In this document: in pieces, positions 33,850 through 45,557 of the stretch
Layout of the letters: every line of letters starts with the position of its first letter
How positions within the stretch are numbered: the first letter of the stretch is position 1
NCBI GenBank assembly: GCA_036186865.1
Contig: AP025055.1
Coordinates: 7,699,493-7,763,492 of the forward strand
DNA from: Eustoma russellianum
Lineage: Eukaryota > Streptophyta > Magnoliopsida > Gentianales > Gentianaceae
Length of the DNA: 64,000 nucleotides
Direction: 5' to 3'
Position numbers and translations under genes: made by a program
Notes under the pieces: generated by a model
Databases searched by the model: none
Seen by the model: only the letters and a program-made list of their open reading frames with translations
Told to the model about the DNA's origin: nothing

Positions 33850-35045
33850 TCAACATATGAAGCAGTTGTGTATAATGCTCAGTTGTGAATGAAGGTGACA
33901 TCACAAGTCCTTCCTGACTTTCTTCAGACCCATCAAGTCCTCCATATTCTCCATGACTCAACACCTCACCTCCTGACTGTGATACTTCATCACCACATAC
34001 AAGATTTACTTGATTTCTTGGTTTGAAGCCCGGTGGATAATCATGTTTCTTGTAATATCTATCAACGGTGTGTCCAAGCATATTGCAATATGTACAGAAA
34101 GGCGTTTTAGATGTATTCTGACTGAACTTTGTATTTCCTCTTCCAGAGCCTCTCCAAATTGGTCTGGGAAACATTCCACTTGAACCAAATGTACCACCAT
34201 ATGACTTAGAACCATATGTATTCGTTCTCCCTTGATTACTAAAATTTACATTCATCATCGCAGATGGATTATTCAAAAACTGACTCTGATTATTTTTATA
34301 TGTCATTTTTCTCTCCAACTTAATTGCCATTGCAAACGCAGTTTTAAGATCAGGCAAAGGTGTGGACAACAGAATCTGTGACTTGACCGCTTCAAAGTCA
34401 TCATTAAGTCCTTTCAAAAACTTTATTGCACAATCATCTTCAACAAACTTATTAATCTTGGTATTTAAATTGCAAGTACATCTGCCACATTCACAGTTAG
34501 GTATTGCTCTTACAACAGATAACTCTTCCCAAATTCCTTTTAATTTTGTATAGTACTCAGTTATAGATGTGCTTTCTTGCTTTACCGCATAAAATGCTTC
34601 TTGTAAATCAGAAAGCCTGAAGGAATCAGTATTACCATATCTAAACAATAGATCATTCTAGATTTCCACCGCATTATCCAACCACATAACACTCTGCAAT
34701 ACTAGGAGTTAAAGAATTTACCAGCCATGCTGCCACAATGTTAGTAGCTTTGATCCAAGCATTGTATCTACGCGTTGCTTCTGCTGGCTTCGGATACATT
34801 TCATTAACGAAGCCTAGTTTATGTTTAGACTCCAATGCACGTCTCATTGATCTACTCCAGACGTGATAATTGTTTCCATCAAGGAGTGGCTGTACCAATA
34901 TCAACGAGGGACTATCACTAGGAGGCACATAGAACGGATCTTTTGCTGGATCCACAGCACCATTATTAGGAATAGGATTATTCGATGAAGAAGGAGAATT
35001 ATTGGGGGAGAAATTATTCGAAGCTATAAATGTGTCAAAATTCAT
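33850..35045 (-). pseudogene. Copia-2 gag
   Basis: The start is the ATG at 35045 (MNFDTFIASNN), 10 bp inside the primer site. The first piece (34674-35045) has DSPSLILVQPLLDGNNYHVW; after a stop and frameshift near 34660 the frame continues (to 33761) with TEYYTKLKGIWEEL, CECGRCTCN and FLKGLNDDFEAVKSQIL. The zinc knuckle reads CTYCNMLGHTVDRYY, in which the last Cys is Tyr. Confidence 0.9.
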
Positions 35046-35055
35046 CTACACATTA

Positions 35056-35068
35056 GGCTCTGATACCA
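35056..35068 (-). other. Copia-2 primer-binding site
   Basis: The minus strand reads TGGTATCAGAGCC directly after the LTR end, matching initiator tRNA-Met. Confidence 0.93.
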
Positions 35069-35615
35069 TGTGAAATTTGAAAAGATTGGATTTGAACTAT
35101 CAATAACAAATGATCAAAATGCAGAAAACTGAAGATATCAAAGAATAGAGCAATAAGCTTGAGAGAGAGCAAATATCTTGGGGGTTCTTATTCAAGAAGA
35201 AGATCGATTACAATGCTAGAAAAATGCATGTTGTGCTAACCACAATCAGACGCGCTAATGTAGAAGAAAAACTATCAGACAAAATTACAAGAAAGCCTTT
35301 TTACTAACTACTAGTACAACATAAGTGTCAAGGGTACTTTCGACATTTCACTAGTTTTAAATGTTTTGCGCCCTCTGATTCTTCTTCTTCCTGCACGCTC
35401 AATCCAACCTCTTCCGCAAATCACGGGATCACCGTGCCAACTTTATCCTCTTGCATTTCCTTCAACTCACATTCCCAACTAAACATATTAATCGTTGATT
35501 CTCTCATTCATCATGCGTCCTAATTGCCAATGACACGGATCACGTTCATCATTCAATGTGCATCTACTCTTCCTTTCCTCCATTACTTCCAGCCTCTTCT
35601 GCTGTATTCTTGACA
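35069..35615 (-). repeat. Copia-2 5' LTR
   Basis: Pairs with 29819-30365, same length, with scattered differences. Confidence 0.95.
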
Positions 35616-35620
35616 AACAT
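35616..35620. repeat. Copia-2 target site duplication, right
   Basis: AACAT is identical to 29814-29818. Confidence 0.93.
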
Positions 35621-37625
35621 GAGGATCCAAAATCTTCAATTCTGTAAGCAATATAGCTAATCATGGTTAATTTGTTGACCCAATAAAAGTTATGTTAGTA
35701 ATTAACGTTTTCAGTTAAATTGGTATAGTTCGTAACATAGTTTATATGTTTTATGAAACATGTTGATTCAAAACGCATGAATACTATGTGTAACATTAAT
35801 CAAACATTTGGATATAAAACGCAAGTTACTATATGTGTGTGTGTATGCATATGTGTATATATATTGACAGACTTGTTAGGAAAAGATCATTACGGTATAA
35901 TCATTTATTAATTATAAATTTTATCAATTGAATATCATTTATGAAGATTATTTTTGTTTGTAGTTGTCTTCTAATCGTTCTTCGTTCATCAGTAGCTTCT
36001 TGAAAAATCAAATTCGAAGTAATAGTATGGGCACCGATAACGACAAATATTTGACATGAAAAAAGACAAATATTTTTTAATTAAAGAATAGATAAAGTCC
36101 CTACTTCGTAGACATATTTTCAATGCTAAAGTGTACAACAACAAACATTACGCCATTATCTTACAGGCTCCTGCCTATGGTGGAATATAAGAAGATCAGA
36201 TGTATACAACCACACTCATGTGTTAAAAACATACAGAGGTTGTTTCTCGAAGACCCATAATGAAAATTGCGTCAAGCTGTGTCGATCAACTGCTACTTCA
36301 CTAGATAAAAAGCGTAGCCAATTTAGTGAGTCATTTGTCTTTATTTCTTTATATTCCAAAGTTAAAAAAAAAGAGTGTATTTAACTCTATTAGAAATGGA
36401 AACAAAATTGGCTGCTAAAGGGTGAATGTGCATATAATCAGAAACTAGTTTATTCGTCCAAATCACATCAAGATGCATAGTAACTATATTTGATTGTGTT
36501 TTGATCAAATGGCAAACTACACCAAACTAATAAAATGAACTGGCAGCAAAACCGTTGTATGCATTGTAGCATGTTTTGAAAAATAAAAATGGTAGTTTAA
36601 TACAACTAGTGTCGAGGAGTCATAACATTGACTGCTGACGGAACATTTGGTCATGTTAATGGTGTGTTTGGAAAATGAAGTAAAATGCTACTTCCTGTGG
36701 TAAAAATGTTGTCACAATTGATCAGACACACAGTTGGTCAAATTTTATTTAAAATCAAATTATCAAAATTATTTTAAACATTTTTCATTAAAATTTAATT
36801 CTAGGTAGTATAAAAATTATTTTGACAAATATGTTAAATTTTTAAAAGATTTAGCTATAATTTCTGCAAGTACTTTCATTTTTCAACTCTGATAATGTTT
36901 TTGGGAGGGAGAGAAGATAATTTATATGGGTAAATTAAAACAAAAACAAAAAACATGTAAGAAAAGTCCCTCCTACTTTGAGTCTCTCTCATCCTAGAGT
37001 CAACTCTGTCACGCATGCACGAGTTTAGTTTTTAGTTGATTTTTTAATCAAGATAAAACTCTTTTAACATATACTGCCTCTGACTTTCGTGATGTAGCCA
37101 CCTGGGATGTATGCATCTCCTTTCTGCTTGGTTTTTAATAGCAAAACACTGTGAAAATTAAATTGATAATAATATTGAAACTAAGAGAAGCATATAAAAT
37201 TTTAAAAACTAGCTTTTTGCTCTGCTTCTTCTTCTCTTATTAATTGACATTATCGTACTTGTATTGTATTTTTTTCATAGAGTTACTATGTTCCTAAACA
37301 TAGGGGGACAATATGTAACACTAATGTAGTCCTCGACGTCAACTTTTGTATCATTATGTATTCCCCATCTCTCTGTGTATATTTCATTAGTTTTATCGAT
37401 TATTCGTCTAACTATTTTTTCTTAAACGACAAAAATCTAACACAACTTATGATATATAGCAGGAAAATGGAATAGGAAATCTGAACAAAACTTGGAACCA
37501 GATAAATGGATCACCTGTACTTTGGGACTGCGTCGTTTTTCCTGCCCTTAATATTCTCTACTCTTCACCAAACCCACTGCCCGCCTCTCGGTTTTTTCCT
37601 GAGAAATAACAGATAAATATCGTTG
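35621..37625. other. AT-rich intergenic DNA
   Basis: Two kilobases without a supported gene. A (TG)n/(TA)n run lies near 35830-35870. A sequence near 36685-36720 (TACTTCCTGTGGTAAAAATG followed by TCACAATTGA) resembles one end of the MITE at 27532, but I see no matching second end. Confidence 0.5.
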
Positions 37626-37630
37626 ACAAA
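37626..37630. repeat. TR-GAG element target site duplication, left
   Basis: ACAAA is identical to 56567-56571 across the whole 19-kb nest. Confidence 0.93.
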
Positions 37631-38522
37631 TGATGCAAGTATAAGTAGGATTCCGTTCTTTTATCCAAGCTTCTTGTTCAACCATGGATTAGGCAAAAAG
37701 GGGTCAAGCTCCATCTTGCTTTCAATGTCTTAAGATAGGTTGAGCAATTCCTCCACCTTAAAGTAGGCGTTGCTAGGAAACAGCTCTCCCTCCTAGGCGG
37801 CAACTTCTTGGATTTGGCACACCACCCTCAAGTATGCTCAACCTTGAAAGTTGTTAGTCTTGATTTTAAAGAGAAACCAACAAACAAGAGGTGCTTTCTA
37901 AAGAGAAAACCAAACAGAATTTTTATTCCTAAACAATTTGATTGTACATGTGTTTTTCAAGACCTTAAATAGGAATAAAGCTAAGCTAATATCTATCCTA
38001 GTCAAAGGTGTAATCAAAATCATATATTCTGGTCATAAGACCAGATTACAAACGTTTTTTACCATTACAAGGGTTAATAATTCCAATCTCCTAAGGCTAG
38101 ACAAGAGGCTGGATTTTAGCTGATGTAGCGCCTTCGGTTGACTGACCTTTTTCAGCGGATAAAAACTGAATTTGAAAATGAGTCTTTCTTGAGTTTTGTA
38201 ATTCACAAGCTGAACTTGAATTTCAGCTTTGGAATGACTCTATTTGAAGCTCGTATGACTGAGTTTTGCGTCCAAAAAATTTATGCAGTTTTCAACACAT
38301 TTCAGCAACACTTTGTCTTGAGTTCGCTCTTGTTTGTACATGACTTTTAGCACCTCTTGTGCCACAAAAGGACCCTACAAAGCCAACGAAAGACAACAAT
38401 GATCAAGCTAGAAGTGTATGAAAAGAAATAGCATGCAAATAATTAAAACACACAAAATGCAATGCATAAAGTGCAATCTAACAAAGACACCCCTATAACA
38501 TCTTGCATGTGTGTATACATCA
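37631..38522 (-). repeat. TR-GAG 3' LTR
   Basis: It aligns along its length with 55665-56566, including the shared CCAAGCTTCTTGTTC/CTCC start and the ACACCCCTATAACATCTT end. Confidence 0.93.
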
Positions 38523-38524
38523 AT

Positions 38525-38529
38525 CCCTC
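38525..38529. repeat. Gypsy-2 target site duplication, left (imperfect)
   Basis: CCCTC here and GCCTC at 52543-52547 match at four of five bases. The site lies in the purine tract of the TR-GAG element. Confidence 0.7.
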
Positions 38530-39396
38530 TGTTATGCCCTGCAACCTCCGTAAAATAATTAAAGGATAAAAGAAATATTAAATGTGATTAATGACGATTA
38601 ATGGTAATGAATTAAGAATTAAATATTAGAATAATTGGTATTTATTGAGGGAATAAATATTAGAATTAATTAGTATTTAATTTAGAATTAAATTTTAGAA
38701 TTTAATTATTTAAGATAAATGAGATAATAGGATATAATTTAGAAGTTCCAGTTTTGCCCCTACCCATAGTACAAAAACTGACAAAGCGTCAATTCTCCTT
38801 TCATTCATTAAAAAGCGCCAACCTCTTCCCTTTCCCAGCCAAGTCGACGGTTACAAGCCATAGGTGAGGGAGACTGCCTTTAGGAATCAACCCAAATCCT
38901 CTCTGTTGTTCATTCCGATTATCAGTAATCAAAGGCAAGTAACTTTCTTATGAGTTCTTACGATTTGCAAAAGAAAAAGGCCTATTTTTGATATCAAAAT
39001 GGATCACCATGCAGTAGTTTCTTTCCGTGAATCTATATGTGATTTATGTGTTTTGGTTTTGAGATTTGGCCACTATATGTTGAAAATCGTTTGTTGCTGT
39101 TGTTGATTTGGTGGAATCTTGCAGATCCCAATCCCTTGAACTCTCTCTTTGTTGCTAGTTTCGGTTGAGGGGAGAAGAGAGTGAAAGGTAGGATTTTTGA
39201 GTTTGTTTTGATGGATTAATTGAGAGTTAGGCTTGAATCTTTGATTGGTATGTGTGTAGTGTTTAATCTGTAGTTTAAGCATGAGATTATAGCTAGGATT
39301 AGGCCTGGAATAATTGGGATGAAGTTTGGAATCGATTGGAGTCATGGTTCTGCAGTTTCTGCAGAAATTGTAGAGTTTCTTTTCTGGAATCATAGA

Positions 39397-39590
39397 CATC
39401 GATCGATCGATGTGAGAGTATGAAGTACTTTGATCGATTGATGTAGGGTATGATGTGAGGTAGAAAGTATTCTGATAGACATCGATCGATCGATGTGAGG
39501 GTATGAAGCACTTCGATCGATCGATGTAGGGTATGATGTAAGATAGAAAGTTTTCTAATGGACATCGATCGATCGATGTGAGGGTATGAA
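39397..39590. repeat. 83-bp tandem repeat with a 16-bp palindrome
   Basis: CATCGATCGATCGATG begins at 39397, 39480 and 39563, exactly 83 bp apart, with weaker GATCGATYGATG copies about halfway between. In the 3' LTR the copies begin at 50981, 51064 and 51147, again 83 bp apart, with a partial fourth at 51179. Confidence 0.9.
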
Positions 39591-40045
39591 GTGACATCCA
39601 TAGATTGATGTAGGGGATGATGTTATACAGTTTTGTGGGGAAATAGAGGAAGGAGAAGGGAAGCTAGGGGATCCTTTAGGTGACCTTAGGGATATATTAG
39701 GACCTGATTGAGGTTAGTCTAAGTATTAGGAACCCGACCTAGGATGATGAATCAACGGTGAGCACTTCGTAGGGTATTTGAATCGGACTTTAACGTGAAT
39801 GAACTAAGGGGTTAAGGATGAATGTTTGAGGTTTCGATAAGGCTCCAAATGGAACGTCTAAGGAGGGTTTACGTTATTTCTCGTATCCTTAGTATGAATG
39901 TTTATATGAGGTAAGCCTGAGCATGTGATGATACGTTTGAAAGTGAGAATATGATTAGAGCTGATGATTGAATAATGTGATTGAATGACGCGAAGTTGTG
40001 CATTTTTGCATCATGACACTTGCATTTGCATTATGTTTTGATAAG

Positions 40046-40230
40046 AGCTGTGCCTCGGCACAGAGTATAAAGTTTGCGAAATGAGCTATGATGCGTTACA
40101 GGGTATAAAGTGAGTTGTAATGTGACACAGGGCATAAAAACAAGCTGTGGAATATTACAGGGTATAAAGTTAAGCTGTGGTGCGTCACAGGGTATAAAGA
40201 CAAGCTGTGGCCCATCACAGGGTATAAAGT
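40046..40230. repeat. CTGTG-N6-CACAG hairpin array with GGTATAAAG linkers
   Basis: About six units of roughly 30 bp, each a short inverted repeat (CTGTG / CACAG or a one-base variant) followed by GGTATAAAG. The 3' LTR has the array at about 51636-51850 with one additional unit. Confidence 0.8.
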
Positions 40231-40579
40231 TATGTGACCGGACATTATGACATGCATTGCACTGTTTTTTTTTAAAAGTGAAGCATAAGCATTTGTGATT
40301 GTGTAGTGTAGTGCATATTTTTAACTATCATGCATCACGTGAGTTGTTACGGTAATATTGATTTGTAAATGGATTGTTATTGAACTGTTGAATGCTTATG
40401 ACTTACCGTTCTTATTCTGTTATGCTAGTAATCTATATTCTTGAAGTTATACAAGACATGTGTCTCATCACCCCTTGATATTATATCCACTCATGTCTTG
40501 CCATGTGATGATCCCGTATGTCTTATAAGCGGGTTACTTGCTAGCGTTTTTCCCTAAGGGTACTACCGTTGTTTTGCAG

Positions 40580-40644
40580 ATGAGCCCGGTTATGACATGA
40601 TTTTGATAGAAGACGACGGCGAGTGGGCTGAGTGGGATGCTTAA
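40580..40644 (+). other. Acidic micro-exon candidate in the Gypsy-2 5' LTR
   Basis: After GTTGTTTTGCAG a short open frame reads EPGYDMILIEDDGEWAEWDA and stops at TAA. The 3' LTR copy (52199-52263) keeps the frame with EPGYDMIFIEEDSEWAEWDA. Gypsy-1 has a homologous, shorter version in the same phase. Upstream GGTTACTTGCTAG is shared. Confidence 0.55.
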
Positions 40645-40924
40645 AGTTCATATTGGGAATTGTTTAGACTGATTCTTATTATCTTAGCTTTCTTTCCTTC
40701 ACTTGAGGATTTAGTTGGCTACGACCACGAACAATCTTTTGTAATCTTATTACACCTTGGTGTACGGATTTGATGGTTTAGATTTTTATTTTGCACGTGT
40801 CTCCGTGCTTATTCTCTTACGTCATTGATGATGTGTATTCGAGAGGTGAGACGTCTTGTAGTCTTCTCAGTAGGCTACGACGGGTGCACCGGTTCGGATC
40901 CGCTGTCCGGGTCGGGGCGCTACA

Positions 40925-41199
40925 GGTGGTATTAGAGCCTAGGCTTCAGATCTACCTCGGAGACCTAGGTTATGTCATATAGAGTCTTAAGCTGTGATCT
41001 TGACCCTAAGTTGATCCATAGGTCTAAGTATATGATCTTAGATATAAGTTTGATTGGGTTGGGTATGTACGAGCGCGATGAAATTTAATTAATCAGCTTT
41101 AGTATTCTTTTGGTTTACGAGTTCCGTTCTGTACAACGCATATGGGCTTTCAAGATTATCCTTGGAATTACTGAATGCTAATAACCGTTGATTTTGCAG
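40925..41199 (+). other. Gypsy-2 leader with primer-binding site (40927-40938)
   Basis: TGGTATTAGAGC differs from the usual Met primer site by one C-to-T change. The leader is non-coding and ends GTTGATTTTGCAG directly before the gag ATG, an acceptor-like sequence. Confidence 0.75.
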
Positions 41200-41282
41200 A
41201 TGATGCCTCCTAGAAGGGAAAACCAAGGAAACGGTGGCAACAGGAATGAAAACCCACAACCACCCCAGATGGTCGTACCTCA
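41200..41282 (+). pseudogene. Gypsy-2 gag, N-terminal piece
   Basis: MMPPRRENQGNGGNRNENP opens the gag right after the acceptor-like TTTTGCAG; either of two adjacent ATGs (41200, 41203) could serve. The frame ends where the solo LTR enters after CGTACCTCA and resumes at 45558. Confidence 0.82.
41278..41282. repeat. Target duplication of the 4.3-kb solo LTR, left
   Basis: CCTCA here and CCTTA at 45558-45562. The change in the second copy is a C-to-T transition, which also creates a TAG stop in gag. Confidence 0.85.
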
Positions 41283-41857
41283 TGTTGTACCCCGCCGAAA
41301 AATCATATAGTACTGGAAGACTCGTATAAGTGAATTAATAAAGTGGCATCCTTCAAGAGCCTTTCACTAAGTTTTCTTAGTAATTCTTTTATGATAAGCA
41401 ATATAATTATTCAAGCATGAGATATGGACCATGACCAATTCAAATTCACCCAAAGGGGCTTAAGAGAAATTTTGGCCACAAGGTTTAAAAAGGGCCTTAA
41501 AGGGGTTTTTTCCAAATTATAGGAGAGTTTAATCTTAAGGGCATCCCTAAAATAAGCCCAAATGAAAATTAAGGAGTGTAAGTAGTGGGCAATCCTTCCC
41601 CCAATTCTTGGAGAATTTTGGCCCTAGCCCAAGGGAAATTAAAAATTTCCTAATTTTATTTTAAAACAGGAAAAGGGAAATAATTAAAAAGGGGGCAAAT
41701 ACCCACATGGCTTCTTATTAAACTCATTTGGAAAGAAATTAAGCATGGTAAAGCTTCCCCCCAAGAGTCAAAACCGCCCCCCCCCCATGGTTGACCAAGA
41801 AAGATTACTATGGTTACTTAACAATTACTACAAGGTTAAGGTAATAACTCTATTTGG

Positions 41858-41985
41858 ACAAAGTAACCTAGGTTAGCCATAAAGTAACTATAGTTGACAT
41901 AAAGTAACTATAGTTGACATAAAGTAACTATAGTTGACAAAAAGTAACTATAGTTGCCTTAAAGAAACCTTGGTTAGTTAAAAAT
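41858..41985 (+). repeat. 20-bp tandem repeat
   Basis: AAAGTAACTATAGTTGACAT is repeated three times almost perfectly from 41881, with decayed units on each side. A second half ACTATAGTT is itself palindromic. Confidence 0.9.
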
Positions 41986-44110
41986 AACCAAGATTAATTA
42001 GCCTAACTAAGCTATGGTAAAGTCCCTTCTCCCTCCATTAAACCCACGGCTACCTTCTTGCCAAGGGAAGAAAATTTCTCCAAAGAAATTTTAGAACACT
42101 CAACACTCGAGAAATTACAAGGAGCAAGAGACTTCCTTATTTCTTCATCAAGGTACACGGCTAGTGAGCCTAAGGAAATCCAAGATTTTCAAGCCTCAAG
42201 AACTCATCTAGGAGAAGATTTGTCAAGTTACTAGGAGGAGCCAACATCTTGGTGGTTTGAATCCATTTCAAGCCCCATCCAAATTTCATTGTGGTAAGGA
42301 AATATTGTCCTCAATGTAGTTTTTTCTCTATTAAGATAGTAAATAATGTTCATTCTTCTTCCTCCTCTCAAAACCGTGGGCTACATGCAAGATGGAGGAA
42401 GACTTCACTCCATTTCAACCAAGGCTCATGCTAAGGAAGAGCTCTAAGGTGCAAGGAGGCAAGTATACTCTAGCCAATCTTGCCTTATTTGTGAAGTGCA
42501 TGCTTGAATGGCTAGTCATTTTTAGGCTATGAATCTTAGTTAAAGATGTTAAGTACAAGATATGAAAACTAGTTGTTATAAGAAAAGTGATGGTAGGAGC
42601 AAATGATTTGTTACATGAAAGTGTTGCGACTGTTTTTGGTGAGATTCATGAATAGACTATTTATGGTTAAAAGCATGTTATGAGTCTTGAAAACATTATG
42701 TTGAAGTGTGTATTTGATGGTTATTTAGTCACTTTAAAGAATGAAGTTGCTTGGAAATACTTGAACCATAAAAGTGAATAAGTACTGTAATCACTGGAGC
42801 TGGACAATTTAATGTGTCATGTTGAACGACCTAAAAAGGAACCTTAGGAAGGTGCAAATTGGCTAATTTTTGGTATGGTGATATATTTGTATGTTTATGA
42901 AATGTGTGAGTTAGAATTTCATTAAAAGGAGTTGTGGTTTGTCCTTAATGAAATTGTTAGTAAGAGTTGGTCAAACAGAATTATTGGAGCTGGACAGATT
43001 TATGTTGCATGTTGTATGACCTCAAAATGAACCCTAGGAGTGTTCAAATGGGATAATTTTTGGTATGATGATATACTTATATGTTTATGAAATGTGTGAG
43101 TTGGAATTTTAGTAAAAGGAGTTGTGGATTATTTTTAATAAAGTTCTTGGTAAAATTGCTCAAACCGAGTTGCTGGAACATGATAGTTTGGAGTGGTAAG
43201 TTGTGTGGCTCGAAACTGCACCTTAGGAGTGTGCCAATGAGCTGAGTTTTGGTATGATGATAGTTGGATGTGTTTATGACATGTGTGAGTTGGAAGTTTG
43301 GAAAAAGGAGTTGTTTTTGGGTCACAATTCATTTTGTGATACAACTGGTCAATCCAGTCTCTGCCTGTACCTAGTTTGGGAAAGTAACTAGATGACCCCC
43401 TTAAGTTTATTGGATTGCCTTGGAAATTTTATGGTAATTACTTAAGGCATATATGTACATGTTCATGGAAAGAAACCAACATAAAATCACCATTTTGATG
43501 GTTAACAACTGAGGTGAAGTTAGTGGTACAAAACTGGAAAATAGAACAGTTTAATGTCTTAAGTTGTAAGGCTTCGATCTTGATCATTTAGGCTTGAATG
43601 TGATGTTTAGCCTTATGAATGTTGTTCCTTGGTGAATTAGCTATGTTTTCCAGGTGATGGATCAAAATGAATAAGGTTTTATGACCCACAAAACTGAGGT
43701 AAGGCGGAACTGCCCTGCTGATTTCAGCAGTGCTTTTGATGATAGTATGATGTTTTGAGGTCGTTAGACATTTCGGAACGTTATGAAATTTTTATAGCAT
43801 GTGGCTAAGCCTTCATTATGCATATGTATGGCATGGGTTTATGAATATGAGCACGAATTGATGAGCACGAGGCTGTATGCACAGAATGTGAGTATAAAAG
43901 ACAAGTCCGTGTATGCATGTTATGATGTATGTGTTCACGAGTCGCATAGTGCATGTCATACATTGCATCATCGTCACTTACATGATTTATGGCATGATTT
44001 TTATGAGAAGGACAGATGACAAGCGTTTTCAAAAAGATGATTTTTGTTTTAAAAGAACACTTCTCCACCGGTACCGTGTGTGAGTATAAACCTGGCCAGT
44101 AAGAACCCGC

Positions 44111-44293
44111 TCAGATCCGGGTTAAGTGATCTGACAGTATGACCGTTCAGGCCCGGAGATAATAGGCCTGAGGATGACCGTTCGGGCCCGGAAGAATAGA
44201 CCCGACAAGAAGATGACGTTACCGTTCCGAATCCGGGAATAATAGATTCGAAGGAGAGACGTTACCGCCTCAGATCCAGGAAGATAGATCTGA
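44111..44293. repeat. Array of five hairpins with covarying arms in the solo LTR
   Basis: TCAGATC/GATCTGA (44111 and 44128), TCAGGCC/GGCCTGA (44147 and 44165), TCGGGCC/GACCCGA (44182 and 44199, one mismatch), CGAATC/GATTCG (44228 and 44245) and TCAGATC/GATCTGA (44270 and 44287). The loops share a CGG...AATA pattern. Arm sequences differ but stay complementary. Confidence 0.8.
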
Positions 44294-45557
44294 ACACTCT
44301 ATTGTTTTATGACGATGATGATTCGAAAGAAGAGAATGAAAAGATCATATTCTCATTTTTATCATGATGCATCACACGTACATATGCATGCATGTTACAT
44401 TCATTAAGTCATTGTGTAGTGACACATGATACTTAGACTAAGTTGTAATGACCTCGTAGACCCTAAGTATGACTTCCCTAAGTGATGACTCTTGTTATGT
44501 TATGAATTGATGCGAGGTACAGTCTTTTATTGTTATGTTCTTTAAGTAACGATCTTGCTTAAGTTATGATCTTGATGCATTAAGTGTTGATCACAACGGC
44601 ATGGGATGGATGGCCTTATGCGCTACTCTTGCACATTCATACGCATTGCATGATTTTGAGTCTATTTGCACTAGGCTGTGTTATTAATTGCTTCGTGACT
44701 AAGTTATTATTTTATTGCCTTAACGGCTAGTGATTGAAGGGATGAGATGCTAGCCAAATGCTAGAGGTAATGTTACATAGGTTATGATCCTTCTATCTCT
44801 CGTTACCTAAGTTATGATTTCACTACTGTTGATACGTAAGCTATGATCTTATTCATGACATTTAGGCTAAGTTGTGATGAATTGTTAGCTCCTAGGTTAT
44901 GATCTTTATTGAGTGATGACCTTTTCGTATGTCATGATCTTCATTGAATGATGATCCTTTCATAAGCCATGATGTCTATTAAGTTTTAATCGCTGTTAAG
45001 CTATGACCTTGGATATACCTTGTGTTGACTTCTTACGGGTGTTTAATGGAAGGTCAGGTATGTTCTAAACTGAATTTTGGGGTTCGGTTCTTGTATGTAC
45101 TTTCTATTTAATGCATGATTGTTTATGGTATACTTGCTGGTGACTTTGTCACTCACCCCCCTATTTTTCCTCCCAAAGATTGCAGGGGAACAAGGTAGAA
45201 TGGATCGATGATGAACCTAGGGTCCCCTACCCGTGAGCGCAGCGAAAGAAGAATGGATTAGGAGTCATAACGTGCCGTCGGTGACTGAAGATTTATTATG
45301 TAATTGTTATGGGAAACATTTACTTTTGAAAATTTCGGTACTTATGATTTGGGTCATAGAACTGAGAATGATTTCGGAGATGTTTTAATTTGAAGTTTAA
45401 ATTCTGCCACGGTTTCGCTTACTTATTTGCGTGTAAGCGCAAAAATCCATTCGTTATACCATGGATCATGACACGTATGGGATGACGCCTAGTACTCTCC
45501 TTAGTGAAGTACGACGGGTGCACCGACTTCGGCGGGGCCGGGGTGCGGGGCGCCACA

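Larger units (their letters stand above)
29819..35615 (-). mobile_element. Copia-2: complete Ty1/copia retrotransposon
   Basis: The 5.8-kb element has two 547-bp LTRs (29819-30365 and 35069-35615), each starting TGTGAAATTT and ending TTCTTGACA. A primer site touches the upstream LTR, a G-rich tract adjoins the downstream one, and AACAT duplications are perfect. The minus-strand order gag-protease-integrase-RT-RNase H is that of copia. The gag, with CECGRCTCN and a DPFYVPPSDSPSLILV start, belongs to the common PF14244-type copia gag. The LTRs differ by several substitutions and short indels. Multiple stops, a frame-shifting 52-bp duplication and changed active-site residues make it dead. Confidence 0.96.
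38530..40924 (+). repeat. Gypsy-2 5' LTR
   Basis: It contains an 83-bp tandem repeat with CATCGATCGATCGATG palindromes (39397-39578), a CTGTG/CACAG hairpin array (about 40046-40225) and an acceptor-like site with an acidic reading frame (40580-40644). Confidence 0.95.
41283..45557 (+). repeat. 4.3-kb gypsy solo LTR inserted in the Gypsy-2 gag
   Basis: It starts TGTTGTACCCCG and ends GGGGCGCCACA. Its final CGACGGGTGCACCG block matches the end of the Gypsy-2 LTR, which gives plus orientation and a chromovirus origin. It has no coding region. Internal structures are a 20-bp tandem repeat (41877-41977), a hairpin array (44111-44293) and an acceptor-like site at about 45184. No internal retrotransposon sequence remains, so it arose by LTR-LTR recombination or as a lone copy. 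Confidence 0.9.

Noticed and set aside
36660..36900. Second Stowaway-like MITE
   Set aside because: One end (TACTTCCTGTGG...TCACAATTGA) is suggestive but I cannot find the opposite inverted end.
39073..39601. Minus-strand frames of 174 and 100 residues with repeated IDRSMS peptides
   Set aside because: They are shadows of the 83-bp palindromic repeat in the Gypsy-2 LTR; the same frames recur in the other LTR with stops and no domain.
43801..44068. Short overlapping frames of 72 and 87 residues on both strands in the solo LTR
   Set aside because: No domain, low-complexity Met/His/Cys composition, and lying within non-coding LTR sequence.
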